From NCBI GenBank assembly GCA_021498095.1, contig JAIZWK010000001.1, positions 3,287,450 through 3,351,449 of the forward strand: a DNA stretch of 64,000 nucleotides. Reading direction: 5' to 3'. The notes under the pieces were generated by a model. That model did not search any database. It was not told the origin of the DNA and saw only the letters and a list, made by a program, of their open reading frames with translations. Below are positions 1 to 9,800 of the stretch, piece by piece; the first letter of the stretch is position 1, and every line of letters starts with the position of its first letter. Origin of the DNA: Candidatus Harpocratesius repetitus (lineage in GTDB: Archaea; Asgardarchaeota; Lokiarchaeia; Sigyniarchaeales; Promethearchaeaceae). The position numbers were made by a program, and so were the translations under genes.

Positions 1-944
1 CTGAATTATCTGAAGAAGAATTAGCCAAACAAGAAGAAGAAAAAGAAAAACAACTTCGATTGGACTCATTTCGTAAAGCAGGAGAGATTCATAAAAAAGT
101 TGTGGAATTTATCCGTCCTCAAGTAAAGGTTGGAGCTAAATATTTAGATCTCTGTGAAGCTGCTGAAGCAAAAATAATCGAATTGGGAGGAGAAATTGGA
201 TTTCCAACGAATATTTGTGTAAATGAAGTCGCTGCTCATTACACCAGCCCACCCGATGATGAACATGTAATTAAAGAGGGAGATATTGTAAAAGTTGACA
301 TTGGTGTTGCAGTTGAAGGTTATACTGCAGATGGTGCTTTCACAGTTTCGTTTAATAAAGACCCAGAAACTCAAAATCTGATTACTGCTGTTGAAACTGC
401 TGTAATGAAGGGTTTATCTTTAATAAAACCAGGTGTAAAAGCCAATGAAGTTGGTAAAGAAACCCAAAAGATTATTAAGGGTTTTGGATATAATCCAATT
501 CCAGAATTAAGTGGACATTCAATCGAACGATGGCAGGTACATGGTGGAAAAGAAATTCCCAATGTCGCAGCCCCTTCAGGAATCACATTTGAAGAAGGAG
601 ATGTATTTGCCTTAGAATGTTTCGCCAGTACAGGTACTGGAAATATAAGCAGAGCACCTTATTGTTATATCTACGAATATAATATATCAGCTGATCGAGT
701 TCCTTTTCGAGGAAAAGTAACCCGTAAGGTAATGGGCTGGATTGGAAACAAAAAGAAAAGTCTTCCATTCAGTACTCGTGAGTTAATAAAGGAATTCCGT
801 ACAGGTAAATTTGCTATCCGTGAATTAACAAATAGTGGAAAACTTTACCAACATCACGTTTTAAGAGAAAAAAAGGGAATTTATGTCAGTCAATTTGAGC
901 ATACCTTTTTGGTTACTGCAGATGGTATTGAACAATTAACATAG
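1..944 (+). CDS. map: Type 2 methionine aminopeptidase, 5' end cut off by the window
   Basis: This enzyme removes the initiator methionine from new proteins in the cytosol, using a dinuclear metal centre. Counting from the TTG at 60, the expected metal ligands are all visible: Asp80 and Asp91 in KVDIGVAVEGYTADGAF, His153 in ELSGHS, Glu186 in FALECF and Glu280 in QFEHTF; the substrate-site His60 is in AAHYTSP. The reading frame is open to the window edge and encodes a charged Glu/Lys-rich stretch before residue 60 (ELSEEELAKQEEEKEKQ), so the TTG at 60 is probably not the real start. Archaeal type 2 enzymes usually begin near the AGEI helix, so this is an N-terminal extension that recalls the charged tail of eukaryotic MetAP2. 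The family call is secure; the start lies outside the window. Confidence 0.93.
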   Translation, partial: ELSEEELAKQEEEKEKQLRLDSFRKAGEIHKKVVEFIRPQVKVGAKYLDLCEAAEAKIIELGGEIGFPTNICVNEVAAHYTSPPDDEHVIKEGDIVKVDIGVAVEGYTADGAFTVSFNKDPETQNLITAVETAVMKGLSLIKPGVKANEVGKETQKIIKGFGYNPIPELSGHSIERWQVHGGKEIPNVAAPSGITFEEGDVFALECFASTGTGNISRAPYCYIYEYNISADRVPFRGKVTRKVMGWIGNKKKSLPFSTRELIKEFRTGKFAIRELTNSGKLYQHHVLREKKGIYVSQFEHTFLVTADGIEQLT

Positions 945-1007
945 TTAATAATCTTTGATTAATCAAAATTTTTTTCTACTTTATTCCGTTATTTATCAAA
1001 GAATGTA

Positions 1008-2135
1008 ATGAAATTCAACTTTTACTTACCATATTTCGAATTTTTTGGCTCTGGATACGATCTGGGTTTAAAAATTGGACAAAAATTTAGAAAAAGAATT
1101 AAGAATGCATATAAATACAGCCCATTCATTAAAAAACTTCAAGAAATTGATAAACAGAATCCAGAATATACTGATCAAATGATTCTTATTGGGAAACGAA
1201 AATATCCAAAATACATTATGGAAATTGAAGGAATGGCAGAGGGCGCTAAAGTTGATGTTAGAAACTTATTTTTAATGAATTTTAGACATTCTTATGAATT
1301 TGGATGTTCCAGTATTTTGATAAAAGAGGATCAAAATTCTTATACAGAAAGATTTTACTTAGGCCATAACGAAGATCACGATTATTATTTAGCAAGTAAT
1401 GCTTATTTGGTTAAAGTGATTTTAGAGAATGGAATATCCTTTTTATCTCATCTTTATCCTGGGTGCTTAGCAGGGCCGAGTTTTTGGGTAAATTCCTATG
1501 GAGTTGGAATTAGCGGAAATGCAATAAATGAACCAAAAAAAAAACTTGGAATTCCAAAAAGTCTATTGGATAGAGCAGCAGTAGAAACAAAATCTATAAG
1601 TGAAATTTTATCAATCTTAACAAATAAAAGCAGATCAGGAGGATATAGCTACAATATATTTTCGATGCCCGACTTTTCTCTTATTAATCTTGAAACTACT
1701 TCAACCGATTATGCAAGTATTTCAGTTGTAAATAATTCAGAACATGTGAAAAGTCCCATTTTTTTCCACACTAATCATTATATCAATCCAAGGTTTTCAC
1801 ATATCAAGAATAAACTCGGAAATTCAAGTGATCGCCGTTTGCAAGCATTACGAAACAAGACTACCATATTATCTAAATGCTTAAATAATAAAAGCACTTT
1901 TAAAATTCTTCCTAGTACTATCAAACAACTTCTTTTCCATGATTCTGTTCATGTATCTCCAAAAAATATAAATCGAAAGTTGTTTACTTCTAAAATTCAT
2001 GGAATCACGTCATGCACAGTTTTTTTTACGATTGAAAGACAAAAAATAGACATAGAAATTATACCTCATAATCAGAACGAGAAAAAAATAAAGCAATTTA
2101 CACTAAAGGATGGAATTATATCGAAAATTCAGTAG
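1008..2135 (+). CDS. Ntn-hydrolase of peptidase family C45 (acyl-CoA:6-APA acyltransferase-like)
   Basis: The protein has 375 residues. The block around residues 72-103 (EIEGMAEGA, then FGCSSI with Cys100) is the signature of the C45/NAAA-like N-terminal nucleophile hydrolases, in which cleavage before the Cys frees the catalytic residue. It is followed by GHNEDHDYY, matching the family's G-x-N-x-D block. Members cleave or transfer acyl groups on amide bonds; penicillin acyltransferase is one example, and acid ceramidase and NAAA are relatives. The natural substrate here cannot be read from the sequence. No signal peptide is evident. The gene starts 63 bp after the aminopeptidase on the same strand, so the two may be co-transcribed. 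Confidence 0.8.
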   Translation: MKFNFYLPYFEFFGSGYDLGLKIGQKFRKRIKNAYKYSPFIKKLQEIDKQNPEYTDQMILIGKRKYPKYIMEIEGMAEGAKVDVRNLFLMNFRHSYEFGCSSILIKEDQNSYTERFYLGHNEDHDYYLASNAYLVKVILENGISFLSHLYPGCLAGPSFWVNSYGVGISGNAINEPKKKLGIPKSLLDRAAVETKSISEILSILTNKSRSGGYSYNIFSMPDFSLINLETTSTDYASISVVNNSEHVKSPIFFHTNHYINPRFSHIKNKLGNSSDRRLQALRNKTTILSKCLNNKSTFKILPSTIKQLLFHDSVHVSPKNINRKLFTSKIHGITSCTVFFTIERQKIDIEIIPHNQNEKKIKQFTLKDGIISKIQ

Positions 2136-2199
2136 GGCTTAAAGAAATGATAGATGGACTAAAGTGAATAGTGTTGATAAGTTTTAAGAGTGAAAAGTT

Positions 2200-3153
2200 T
2201 CAAGAGTGAGTTAAATTTTCCATCCAATTAACATATCTATGAACACCTTCAGTGAATGTAACTTGTTCTTTAAAGCCCAATCCCTTCAATTTATCAATTG
2301 ACAACAGCATTTTGGCAACATCACCCACCCAACCGCGCGATCCACCGGTATATTGATGATTTACATTTTCCAATCCCATTTCTCGTTCATAAATTTGTGC
2401 AATTTCATCTACTGTATACCAAGATTCAGAACCAACATTAAATGCATCATATGGTTTTTTTTGATTTTCAATTTGTTCACTAACTAAAAGAACAGCTTGA
2501 ATTGCATCAGATACATGCATGTACGATTTTTGCTGAGTTCCATCCCCTAAAATGGTCAATTCATAAGGATTTTCTTTCAAATGATGATAAAAATCCCACC
2601 CAACACCATGGCGTGATCGTTCTCCAAAAATATTTGCAAATCTAACCGATGCTATTTTAAATCCATAAGAATGAGCATAAGCAGATAGATACATCTCAGC
2701 CCCAGCTTTAGATGCACCATATGGACTGATTGGATGAAATTGAGTCTTTTCAAAGATTGGGTATTCATCAACTTCTCCATAAATAGTTCCACCAGAACTT
2801 GCAAAAAGCATCTTTTTAATATTATGAGCGCGCATGTACTCCAAGATCATCATTGTTCCGTTCATATTGTGATCATATGAGCTCATTGGATTAGGAACAC
2901 TATTTCTAACATCTGGATCGGCTGCAAAATGAAATATCATATCAACTTTAGGTAATTCTTCAAGCATGATTTTTCGATCTCGAATGTCCGCTTGGATGAA
3001 TTCACATATTCCTGAATCAATATGAGATTGAATGTTAGAAAGATGCCCATCAATTAACGAGTCGATTACCATGATATGGTGATTTTGAGTAACTAATGCA
3101 TCAACCAGATGTGAGCCAATAAAACCAGCTCCACCAGTAATGAGAATTTTCAT
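2200..3153 (-). CDS. NAD-dependent epimerase/dehydratase (extended SDR, UDP-glucose 4-epimerase-like)
   Basis: This is a 317-residue extended short-chain dehydrogenase. Its N-terminus has the nucleotide-binding GGAGFIGSHLVDAL. The catalytic Ser/Thr lies in ASSGGTIYGE and the YxxxK motif is in SPYGASKAGAE. The segment RFANIFGERSRHGVG is typical of GalE-like sugar-nucleotide epimerases and dehydratases. It probably interconverts a nucleotide sugar for surface glycan or lipid head-group synthesis in the cytosol. The exact sugar is not predictable. No glycosyltransferase gene adjoins it, so it appears to be a stand-alone gene; it converges on the C45 hydrolase. Confidence 0.88.
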   Translation of the reverse strand: MKILITGGAGFIGSHLVDALVTQNHHIMVIDSLIDGHLSNIQSHIDSGICEFIQADIRDRKIMLEELPKVDMIFHFAADPDVRNSVPNPMSSYDHNMNGTMMILEYMRAHNIKKMLFASSGGTIYGEVDEYPIFEKTQFHPISPYGASKAGAEMYLSAYAHSYGFKIASVRFANIFGERSRHGVGWDFYHHLKENPYELTILGDGTQQKSYMHVSDAIQAVLLVSEQIENQKKPYDAFNVGSESWYTVDEIAQIYEREMGLENVNHQYTGGSRGWVGDVAKMLLSIDKLKGLGFKEQVTFTEGVHRYVNWMENLTHS

Positions 3154-3229
3154 GGATATATGAAGTTCTCTGTAAAAGAAAAACTTTCCTTCACTTGATT
3201 ACATAATTCTTAGAAGACAATTCATTGAT

Positions 3230-4441
3230 CTAGATATTCTCAGTTCCACAATGAGGACAAACTGGATCTCCAGGTTTTAATTTTCCACCACATGCAAAAC
3301 AATATTGATTCTCTTCAGATGTTTCGTTTTCCAAATCATCGTTAATACTTTCGGGTCCGAAAGGATCATTAGGATAATTTGCGTTGATAGTTTTGGAATC
3401 GCTTAGTTTTTTCTTGGGATCTTCAAATCCAACAATTTTAAGAGATGAAGGTTGATTTGATAAAGTAGATTGCTTACTAAGAATTTCCGGCTGATCTTCA
3501 GAAACAATACTTCCAGCAGACGATTTTGTAACATCCAAAGTAGTAGGAGCCTGTTTGAATTGATCCAAAATAGGAGTATTAGAAGGGACTGCACCAGGCG
3601 TAATAATAGATGCATTTGAAAAAGGAGCCGGGGCGACTTCCTTCATAATATCAGGGATTTTTTTTAGTTCATCTTCAATACGAGATAATTTTTCTAAATC
3701 ATTCGATAATTTTTCAGAATTATTAAGAATTCCATTAACTGAATCTGAATCATTATTATTTGTCTCACTTTTAATAGTCAAAGAGTTCTTATTATTATTC
3801 ATCGAAGATTGATTATTAATCGAAACGTCTGTAGGTTGTTCTGGAACATCTGTGGGCGATAAAAAGAAAGGATTTACTTGAGGTGGTTGATCATTTGAAG
3901 GTATTTCTGAAATATCAGGTTTTTCATTCTCACCTGTCTTTGATGTAGATATAGAAGAAATATGTGGATCTTGATTTTCATTTGTAGGAGTAGAATTCAA
4001 AAGATCATCAGGAACATCAGGAAATGCTTGGAGTTGTGAATATACTACTTCTTCATCTTCACTTTCATTTAATTTCGAAAATTGTGATTCTTCAGATAAT
4101 TCAATTTCAGAAGACGAAGATTTTGATATGAGAGTTTGCTCACGCTCTTTGATTGTTCTTAATAATTCATCCAATTCTTGAGATGATAATTTAGAATCTA
4201 CAACAGAATTAATCAAACCAGCTCTAATTAGTTTTATTTTTTTTACAATTGTATCTGCCTGATAAATCAATTGTTTTCTTAATTTCCGAGGACAATTTGA
4301 AGATTTAGCAAAGTTAATCATAAATAAAGTCAATTCAAACCACACCTTTTCCGCATCGCGAGGATGGGTTTTTTCAATTATTTTTGCATCTTGCATTTTT
4401 TGCTTGAATAGTGTGTTAAATTGAATCATTGTTAGATTCAT
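3230..4441 (-). CDS. Helical-domain protein with disordered middle and C-terminal zinc ribbon
   Basis: I do not recognise a named family. The first ~85 residues are charged and helical (about three helices, including ERKTHPRDAEKVW-like spacing in IEKTHPRDAEKVWFE). A long Ser/Asn/Pro/Glu-rich low-complexity stretch of roughly 280 residues follows. The last 22 residues form a zinc ribbon, C-x2-C-x9-C-x2-C (CFACGG ... CPHCG). The same arrangement of a helical N-terminal domain, a disordered linker and a ribbon at the extreme C-terminus is found in the next gene upstream (4506-5435). The PPP phosphatase beyond that shares the helical N-terminus, so the three genes on the minus strand may form a functional set. 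An MIT-like three-helix fold for the N-terminus is a guess. Confidence 0.7.
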   Translation of the reverse strand: MNLTMIQFNTLFKQKMQDAKIIEKTHPRDAEKVWFELTLFMINFAKSSNCPRKLRKQLIYQADTIVKKIKLIRAGLINSVVDSKLSSQELDELLRTIKEREQTLISKSSSSEIELSEESQFSKLNESEDEEVVYSQLQAFPDVPDDLLNSTPTNENQDPHISSISTSKTGENEKPDISEIPSNDQPPQVNPFFLSPTDVPEQPTDVSINNQSSMNNNKNSLTIKSETNNNDSDSVNGILNNSEKLSNDLEKLSRIEDELKKIPDIMKEVAPAPFSNASIITPGAVPSNTPILDQFKQAPTTLDVTKSSAGSIVSEDQPEILSKQSTLSNQPSSLKIVGFEDPKKKLSDSKTINANYPNDPFGPESINDDLENETSEENQYCFACGGKLKPGDPVCPHCGTENI

Positions 4442-4505
4442 TTTATCACCTCGATTTAAATTATTTTAAGTAACCTAAGATTATAAAAGTATTTTACACC
4501 ATTTC

Positions 4506-5435
4506 TTAGCATCTCTGACCACAATTATTACAAACCATCGTAGAACGATCAACTATATTTCCACAATTATTACAAAATCTATAAGACCAGTATATATCTA
4601 TAGATTGAGGGGGCGCCCATTTGATTAGAGGGTAGCTTATAGATTCTTGAGTAGCAATTTGATGATTTGCTTTTTCAGAGGAAATTGCTTTTATTTCAGG
4701 TTCTTCGATACTAACTATCTCATCTTCATTCTCTTCAGGTAAAGAAATGTCGCTGCTTAAAATTGGTGTATCAATGGACTGAAATGATACTTGTTCTTTT
4801 GATGAAGAAGCATTTGCTATTGAAATATCATTGTCAGAAGGTTTGATCCTAAGTGAACTGTGCAATTTTTCTGAGATTTTTTTCTGGTCTTCCAAAAGAT
4901 TAACATTTCCAGCTTCAATTTCAAATGCTTTTTTCAAAGAATTCATTTTCTGATGAACAAGATGAATGATGTTATGAATTAATTTTTGATCCAATGCAAA
5001 TCTATATATTTGAAGGAAAAACCACGAATCTTCATAAATATGCATAGATTCTGAAGGTAAATCTTTTAGATATTGTTGACTTTTTTCAAAATATTCCCTC
5101 ATTCTTCCCGTAAAGATTAAAATTCTTTCTGAAAGTGGTTGTTTTTTTAGTTTTAATGTATAATCAATCAAAAGAGGTTGGATTTTTTGTTTAAACTGTG
5201 CTAACATTTTAATATATATTCTAAGAATTTCCTCATTTGCATACCGATTTTTTTGATTTGGTTCATTTCTTCCATATTTTTGCTGAACTTGCAAGCAAAT
5301 CTGTCGGATTTTCAGCCAAATAATTAAAAAATCCAATAAATCATCATTATTTTTGGGATTATCACCGTATTTTTGCACTTTTTGAAGAGATTTTAAAAGT
5401 TCTTGGTGATATTTCAGCAAACTAGATTGAATCAT
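4506..5435 (-). CDS. Helical protein with C-terminal zinc ribbon
   Basis: The protein has 309 residues and no recognised family. Residues 1-180 are predominantly alpha-helical with many Lys, Gln and Leu. Residues ~180-275 are Ser/Glu-rich and probably disordered. The C-terminus ends in a zinc ribbon, C-x2-C-x9-C-x2-C (CNNCGN ... CNNCGQRC). It lies 64 bp upstream of the related-architecture gene at 3230-4441 and about 310 bp downstream of the PPP phosphatase gene, all on the minus strand. The ATG is preceded by an AAGGAAAAAT-like purine run that could serve as a weak ribosome-binding site. Confidence 0.7.
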   Translation of the reverse strand: MIQSSLLKYHQELLKSLQKVQKYGDNPKNNDDLLDFLIIWLKIRQICLQVQQKYGRNEPNQKNRYANEEILRIYIKMLAQFKQKIQPLLIDYTLKLKKQPLSERILIFTGRMREYFEKSQQYLKDLPSESMHIYEDSWFFLQIYRFALDQKLIHNIIHLVHQKMNSLKKAFEIEAGNVNLLEDQKKISEKLHSSLRIKPSDNDISIANASSSKEQVSFQSIDTPILSSDISLPEENEDEIVSIEEPEIKAISSEKANHQIATQESISYPLIKWAPPQSIDIYWSYRFCNNCGNIVDRSTMVCNNCGQRC

Positions 5436-5743
5436 GATTTTTCCTTTTTAAGTTAGTGATTAATTTTTTTTAAGAATTCTTTAAATTTTCAATATAATTC
5501 CATATCCATTCAATATTTATTCTTTATTCATTCTATATTCATTCTCTATTAATTCAATATTCATTCTTTATTTGTTCCAAATTTATTTGCAATTAATGTT
5601 GTGTTAAATAAGTACTAATTTTTTGTCATTACCGGTCGATTCTGTACTTTTTTCAGAATATTTCTTTATTTCTTCATTTTTCTTTAATAATCATCTTTGA
5701 ATTTTCATTTCGAAATTCTATCTATTCTATTTTAATTTTTAAT
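5436..5743. other. AT-rich intergenic spacer with degenerate ATTCATTCT-type repeats
   Basis: No gene is visible in this 308-bp gap between two minus-strand genes. The stretch ~5505-5580 holds several diverged near-tandem units of the type ATTCATTCTxTATT. They look like simple-sequence expansion, not a designed array. The gap would contain any leader for the zinc-ribbon pair. Confidence 0.5.
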
Positions 5744-7228
5744 TTATTCTCTTGACGAAATCAAATAATCATAATCCATTTCAAGTAGATCTTTATCAGT
5801 TGAAAGGAAAACAGGAGGTTTTGATGCTTCTAAACGTAAGAATGCTGCTTTTCCAATAGGACGATTTTTATATGTTGAAGCTGTAAACAAACTGATTAAT
5901 TGTTGATTGAAGAAATATTTATAACCTTCTTTTAAAACTTCATGAGCCCGAACCATAAAATGTAGGTGATTTTTCTCCATAAATCGTCTAAACGGCTTCA
6001 ATCCAAATTGATTTCTTCCGATATCTGGTCGTAATATGATTTCATCAACTTCTTCACGAGGATCAGCCCATAACAACCAATTCATATATGAATCAAATTG
6101 TTCAAATGTTGCTACATTCGAATCTATCTCTTTTACTAAGCGATGTAAATCAATTGGTTCTAGAGGATTTTCAGGGTCAATTGGTATACCACCATGAACA
6201 GCAAAAATCCTTATAGAATCATTAAGCTTATTATTTAAGGGCTTTTTTAGCGCATTAACATGAATTACTGGAAGTTTAACAAAAAAAGATAATATTTCTT
6301 TATAAAGAGTTTTAATCCACTCTTCAATTACAAATGTATCTGTTAAATTTTGAATAAAACCGTAGTATTGGTTTATTTTAACATCTTCATGATTTCCACG
6401 TAATAATACGACATTTTCGGGGTACTTTATCCAAAAAGCGATTATTAGAGTTAAATTCTCTAAATCATTTGGATTTCGATCAACATAATCACCTAAGAAA
6501 ATCACCTTAATTTTCGAAGATTTTAGTGTATCAATGATTTTTTGGAAATATAAAATAATATTTCGGGTTTCTTTGTAAGCTCCATGAGTATCACCAACGT
6601 AAAAAGCAATATCACTTTCTTGAAAAATTAAGGGAGGATGAGGATTAGGATAAAGATCATTAACAGACTCAAAAAAAGTTCTATAATCTTCATAATCCAA
6701 TGAATTACCATTCATAAGTCTTTGATAAACGTCATCTATAATATCAGGGAGTGGATGAATTTTTGTTATAACGAATGGCTCAATAAGAAGATTGCTTTGA
6801 TTTGATGATGAATCGACATCTGCTTCATTCTCAATTCCATTTGTTTGCTCAGAAATTGCATTAATATTTATTTCTGCTTCATTTCTTTTTTCTTTTTCTG
6901 CTTCAATCTTTAATTCTTTATCTGATACTATTTGTTGGTCTGTTATTAAATCTGGTTCTGATCCTATTTCAGATTCTACTATATTTTCAGGTTTTTCAAC
7001 CAAATCTAAATTTGAAATACCAATCATCGCTTCTAATCGCGCAATTCTTCGAACTAAAATAGCATAATCATCTTGAAGTCTGGGAGATAAATCATCTATC
7101 TCTTGCAATAATGATATACACTTTTTAAGTTTTGTTAACGAGGATGCCGGATCTTTGCTTTCTGAAAGATTTGCCGCTCGTAAAGTCCTTCGATACTTGT
7201 TTATCAATGATTGCTCTGTTAAAGGCAT
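5744..7228 (-). CDS. PPP-family serine/threonine protein phosphatase with N-terminal helical domain
   Basis: This is a metallophosphoesterase of the eukaryote-like PPP superfamily. The canonical motifs occur in order in the C-terminal ~320 residues: GDTHGAY (GDxHG), GDYVDRN (GDxxDRG with Asn for Gly), RGNHED (GNHE), VHGGIP (HGG) and VRAHE (RxHE). The first ~70 residues form a helical domain (YRRTLRAAN ... LVRRIARLEAMIG), and an acidic Glu/Ile/Asn-rich linker of about 90 residues follows. It should dephosphorylate Ser/Thr residues with two bound metals in the cytosol. It is first in a minus-strand series with two zinc-ribbon proteins that carry comparable helical N-termini, which could be targeting or regulatory partners. 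That relation is inferred. Confidence 0.88.
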   Translation of the reverse strand: MPLTEQSLINKYRRTLRAANLSESKDPASSLTKLKKCISLLQEIDDLSPRLQDDYAILVRRIARLEAMIGISNLDLVEKPENIVESEIGSEPDLITDQQIVSDKELKIEAEKEKRNEAEININAISEQTNGIENEADVDSSSNQSNLLIEPFVITKIHPLPDIIDDVYQRLMNGNSLDYEDYRTFFESVNDLYPNPHPPLIFQESDIAFYVGDTHGAYKETRNIILYFQKIIDTLKSSKIKVIFLGDYVDRNPNDLENLTLIIAFWIKYPENVVLLRGNHEDVKINQYYGFIQNLTDTFVIEEWIKTLYKEILSFFVKLPVIHVNALKKPLNNKLNDSIRIFAVHGGIPIDPENPLEPIDLHRLVKEIDSNVATFEQFDSYMNWLLWADPREEVDEIILRPDIGRNQFGLKPFRRFMEKNHLHFMVRAHEVLKEGYKYFFNQQLISLFTASTYKNRPIGKAAFLRLEASKPPVFLSTDKDLLEMDYDYLISSRE

Positions 7229-7537
7229 CTTTTTTTCCCTAATTACTTTAATATCCTTTGTTACAATTACAAATGTGTTTCATCCATAAAAGATCTCGCC
7301 CTTAAAATAGATGCATATACTATGCTATTTTAGGGGAAAAGATACCCACTTTTTTGAGTTTATATCGAATAATCAAAAAATCATAAGGTTTTTTATCGAA
7401 TCTACTATCTCTAACACATTCCTTAACCAAATTTTTATTTTTATTATCATGGATAAAAGGAAATATAAGATTGCTCAAAAAAGCAATTTTCTGATAAAAA
7501 AAATAAAAAAAAGGAACACAAAGGAAGGAAATTTAAT

Positions 7538-9709
7538 ATGTTACAAGAAATCGTAATAGAAGTTTGGACGCTTTGGTTTGTCCTTGTTTCTGCCATTGCA
7601 AGTTTCGTAGTTGCTTTTCTTTTAAAAAGAAGAGTTGCTAATGCAGACCCTGGAAATGAAGCAATGGTTACCGTACAAGGTTATATTAAAGACGGAGCCG
7701 CAGCGTTTATAAAACGTCAATACATTACCTTGGCTATTTTTGTTGGTGTATTCGCAATAGTCATCGGATTTGCTTATGGTATTGGAGTCGAAGGTGATGC
7801 GATTCCATGGTATTTCATGGTACTTTCCTATATTATTGGTTCTATTGCCTCAGGATGGGCAGGATGGCTGGGAATGAATGTGGGTGTAGATGCAAATGCT
7901 AAAACAGCACAAGCAGCCACAAAAGGTCTAGCTCCAGCATTTAATGTTTCATTCTTCGGTGGTGCGGTTATGGGTTTAATCGTCACTGGAGCAGCTCTTG
8001 GTGGTGTATGGGCACTCTATTTCTTTACAGGTGAACCAAGATACATTCTCGGATTCTCATTTGGTGCATCTTCAATTGCATTATTTGCAAAAGCAGGTGG
8101 AGGAATCTATACTAAAACTGCTGATGTTGCAGCTGATTTAGTCGGTAAAATCGAATATTCATTACCTGAAGATGATCCTCGAAATCCTGCAGCAGTTGCA
8201 GATAATGTTGGAGACAACGTAGGAGATATCGCCGGAATGGGCGCAGACTTATTCGACTCATATGTAGCATCCATTTTAGGTGCAATGTTACTCGCATTCT
8301 CAGAAATGATTAATAATAATTTTGATATTATGGATATTAATACAACAACCATCACATCATTTCCATTAGTAATCAGTGCTGCTGGATTATTTGCCTCAAT
8401 TATTGGTATTTTCTTGATTGCTAAATTAGTCAAAGATAGTCCAGGAAAAGCCTTAAACTTAGGTACATACCTTGCAACAGCTTTGTTTATTGGAATAAGT
8501 GCTTTATTCACCTTATTTATGACATTGGGTGTTAACCTTAGTGCAGATATGCCAAGCCGCTTATGGGCAAACTGGGGTGCTGGGGTTTTTGGAGTTTTAG
8601 CAGGTTTAGTTATTGGAATTACTACAGACTACTTCACTAATGATGAAAAAACACCAACTCGTGCCACAGCAGAATCTTCTCAACAAGGTCATGCTTTGAA
8701 TATTTTAACCGGTTTCTCCTATGGTTTATTGAGTGTTGCACCACCTGTTATTGGAATTGTTATTGCAATGGGTGTCGCTTATGCTTTAGACGGTTTAGTT
8801 GGTGTTGCTAATGCTTCCACCGGTATGTTAGCAATCGTAGGAACTATCGTTGCAAATGATGCATATGGTCCAATCGTTGACAATGCTCGTGGAATAGCAG
8901 AACAAGGTGGATTAGACGAAGAAGTTATTCAACTCTGTGATCGACTTGACTCTGCAGGAAACACTGCCAAAGCGATTACCAAAGGTTTCGCAATTGGTGC
9001 AGCTGCATTAACTGTATTAGCTTTATTATATTCTTTCATGGAAGAAGCAAAAAATGTTGCACTTTCATATGGAATCACCACCTTAAATCTACATGATACA
9101 AATGGAATTTATCAATTGGATTTAATGAACCCTGTTATCATGATTTGTGCTTTATTAGGAATTGCAGTCCCTACCGTTTATTCTGCTGTGTTGATTTTTG
9201 GTGTCGAACGAAATGCTCAAACTATGGTTAAGGAAATTCGACGACAATTTGAAGAGAATCCAAAAATCTTAACTGGTGAAGAACCCGCCGATTTTGAAAA
9301 ATGTATTGATATTGCAACCAAAGGTTCATTAAAAGAATTGACAGTTCCTATCTTATTAGCTATCGGCACTCCATTATTAGTTGGTATTCTATTTGGAATC
9401 CAAGGCTTAGGTTCTTTCTTAGCTTCAAGCATTTTAATCGGGTTAACCTTTGCACTTTTACTTTCAAATTCTGGAGGTACATGGGATAACGCAAAGAAAT
9501 ATATCGAAGATGGTAATTTAGGTGGAAAAGGAACCTTAGCTCATGCAGCAGCTGTTACCGGAGATACTGTTGGTGATCCTTTCAAAGATACAGCAGGACC
9601 TTCAATCAATACATTAATTACTGTAATGTCATTAACTGCTACAATGTTTTTGGTTGTATTTGTGCGGGTTGGCGATGGAATGGGCTTGCTCACACCATTT
9701 TTAATCTAA
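7538..9709 (+). CDS. hppA: Membrane-bound proton-translocating pyrophosphatase, K+-independent type
   Basis: This 723-residue integral membrane protein (about 16 helices) hydrolyses pyrophosphate to pump H+ out of the cytosol. The substrate loops are intact: GGGIYTKTADVAADLVGK, DDPRNPAAVADNVGDNVGD and the C-terminal GDTVGDPFKDTAGPS. The potassium-specificity segment reads GNTAKAIT. Lys in place of Ala, together with the Thr three residues later, marks the K+-independent, proton-pumping class in this family. The ATG at 7538 follows a good AAGGAAGG ribosome-binding site. A 13-bp perfect stem with a T-tract follows the stop codon. The gene is monocistronic. Confidence 0.97.
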   Translation: MLQEIVIEVWTLWFVLVSAIASFVVAFLLKRRVANADPGNEAMVTVQGYIKDGAAAFIKRQYITLAIFVGVFAIVIGFAYGIGVEGDAIPWYFMVLSYIIGSIASGWAGWLGMNVGVDANAKTAQAATKGLAPAFNVSFFGGAVMGLIVTGAALGGVWALYFFTGEPRYILGFSFGASSIALFAKAGGGIYTKTADVAADLVGKIEYSLPEDDPRNPAAVADNVGDNVGDIAGMGADLFDSYVASILGAMLLAFSEMINNNFDIMDINTTTITSFPLVISAAGLFASIIGIFLIAKLVKDSPGKALNLGTYLATALFIGISALFTLFMTLGVNLSADMPSRLWANWGAGVFGVLAGLVIGITTDYFTNDEKTPTRATAESSQQGHALNILTGFSYGLLSVAPPVIGIVIAMGVAYALDGLVGVANASTGMLAIVGTIVANDAYGPIVDNARGIAEQGGLDEEVIQLCDRLDSAGNTAKAITKGFAIGAAALTVLALLYSFMEEAKNVALSYGITTLNLHDTNGIYQLDLMNPVIMICALLGIAVPTVYSAVLIFGVERNAQTMVKEIRRQFEENPKILTGEEPADFEKCIDIATKGSLKELTVPILLAIGTPLLVGILFGIQGLGSFLASSILIGLTFALLLSNSGGTWDNAKKYIEDGNLGGKGTLAHAAAVTGDTVGDPFKDTAGPSINTLITVMSLTATMFLVVFVRVGDGMGLLTPFLI

Positions 9710-9737
9710 ACAGTCAAAAATATTGTATTCAAAAATA

Positions 9738-9800
9738 AATTAACTGCAATATTACTTCTAAGAGGAGAAACAAGATTGCAGTTAATTCAATCCTTTTTTT
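9738..9800 (+). terminator. Probable intrinsic terminator after hppA
   Basis: A perfect 13-bp inverted repeat, AATTAACTGCAAT at 9738-9750 and its complement at 9775-9787, encloses a 24-nt purine-rich loop. A run of seven T residues follows at about 9793-9799. It starts 29 bp after the hppA stop codon. Archaeal termination mainly needs the T-tract, so the stem may also be an RNA-stability element. Confidence 0.6.

Noticed and set aside
7311..7556. 81-codon plus-strand frame before hppA
   Set aside because: Its codons are AT-rich junk, it overlaps the hppA start, and it lacks a ribosome-binding site; hppA's own start is better supported.
8107..8511. 134-codon minus-strand frame within hppA
   Set aside because: It is antisense to a highly conserved membrane protein gene and the product is a shadow of it.
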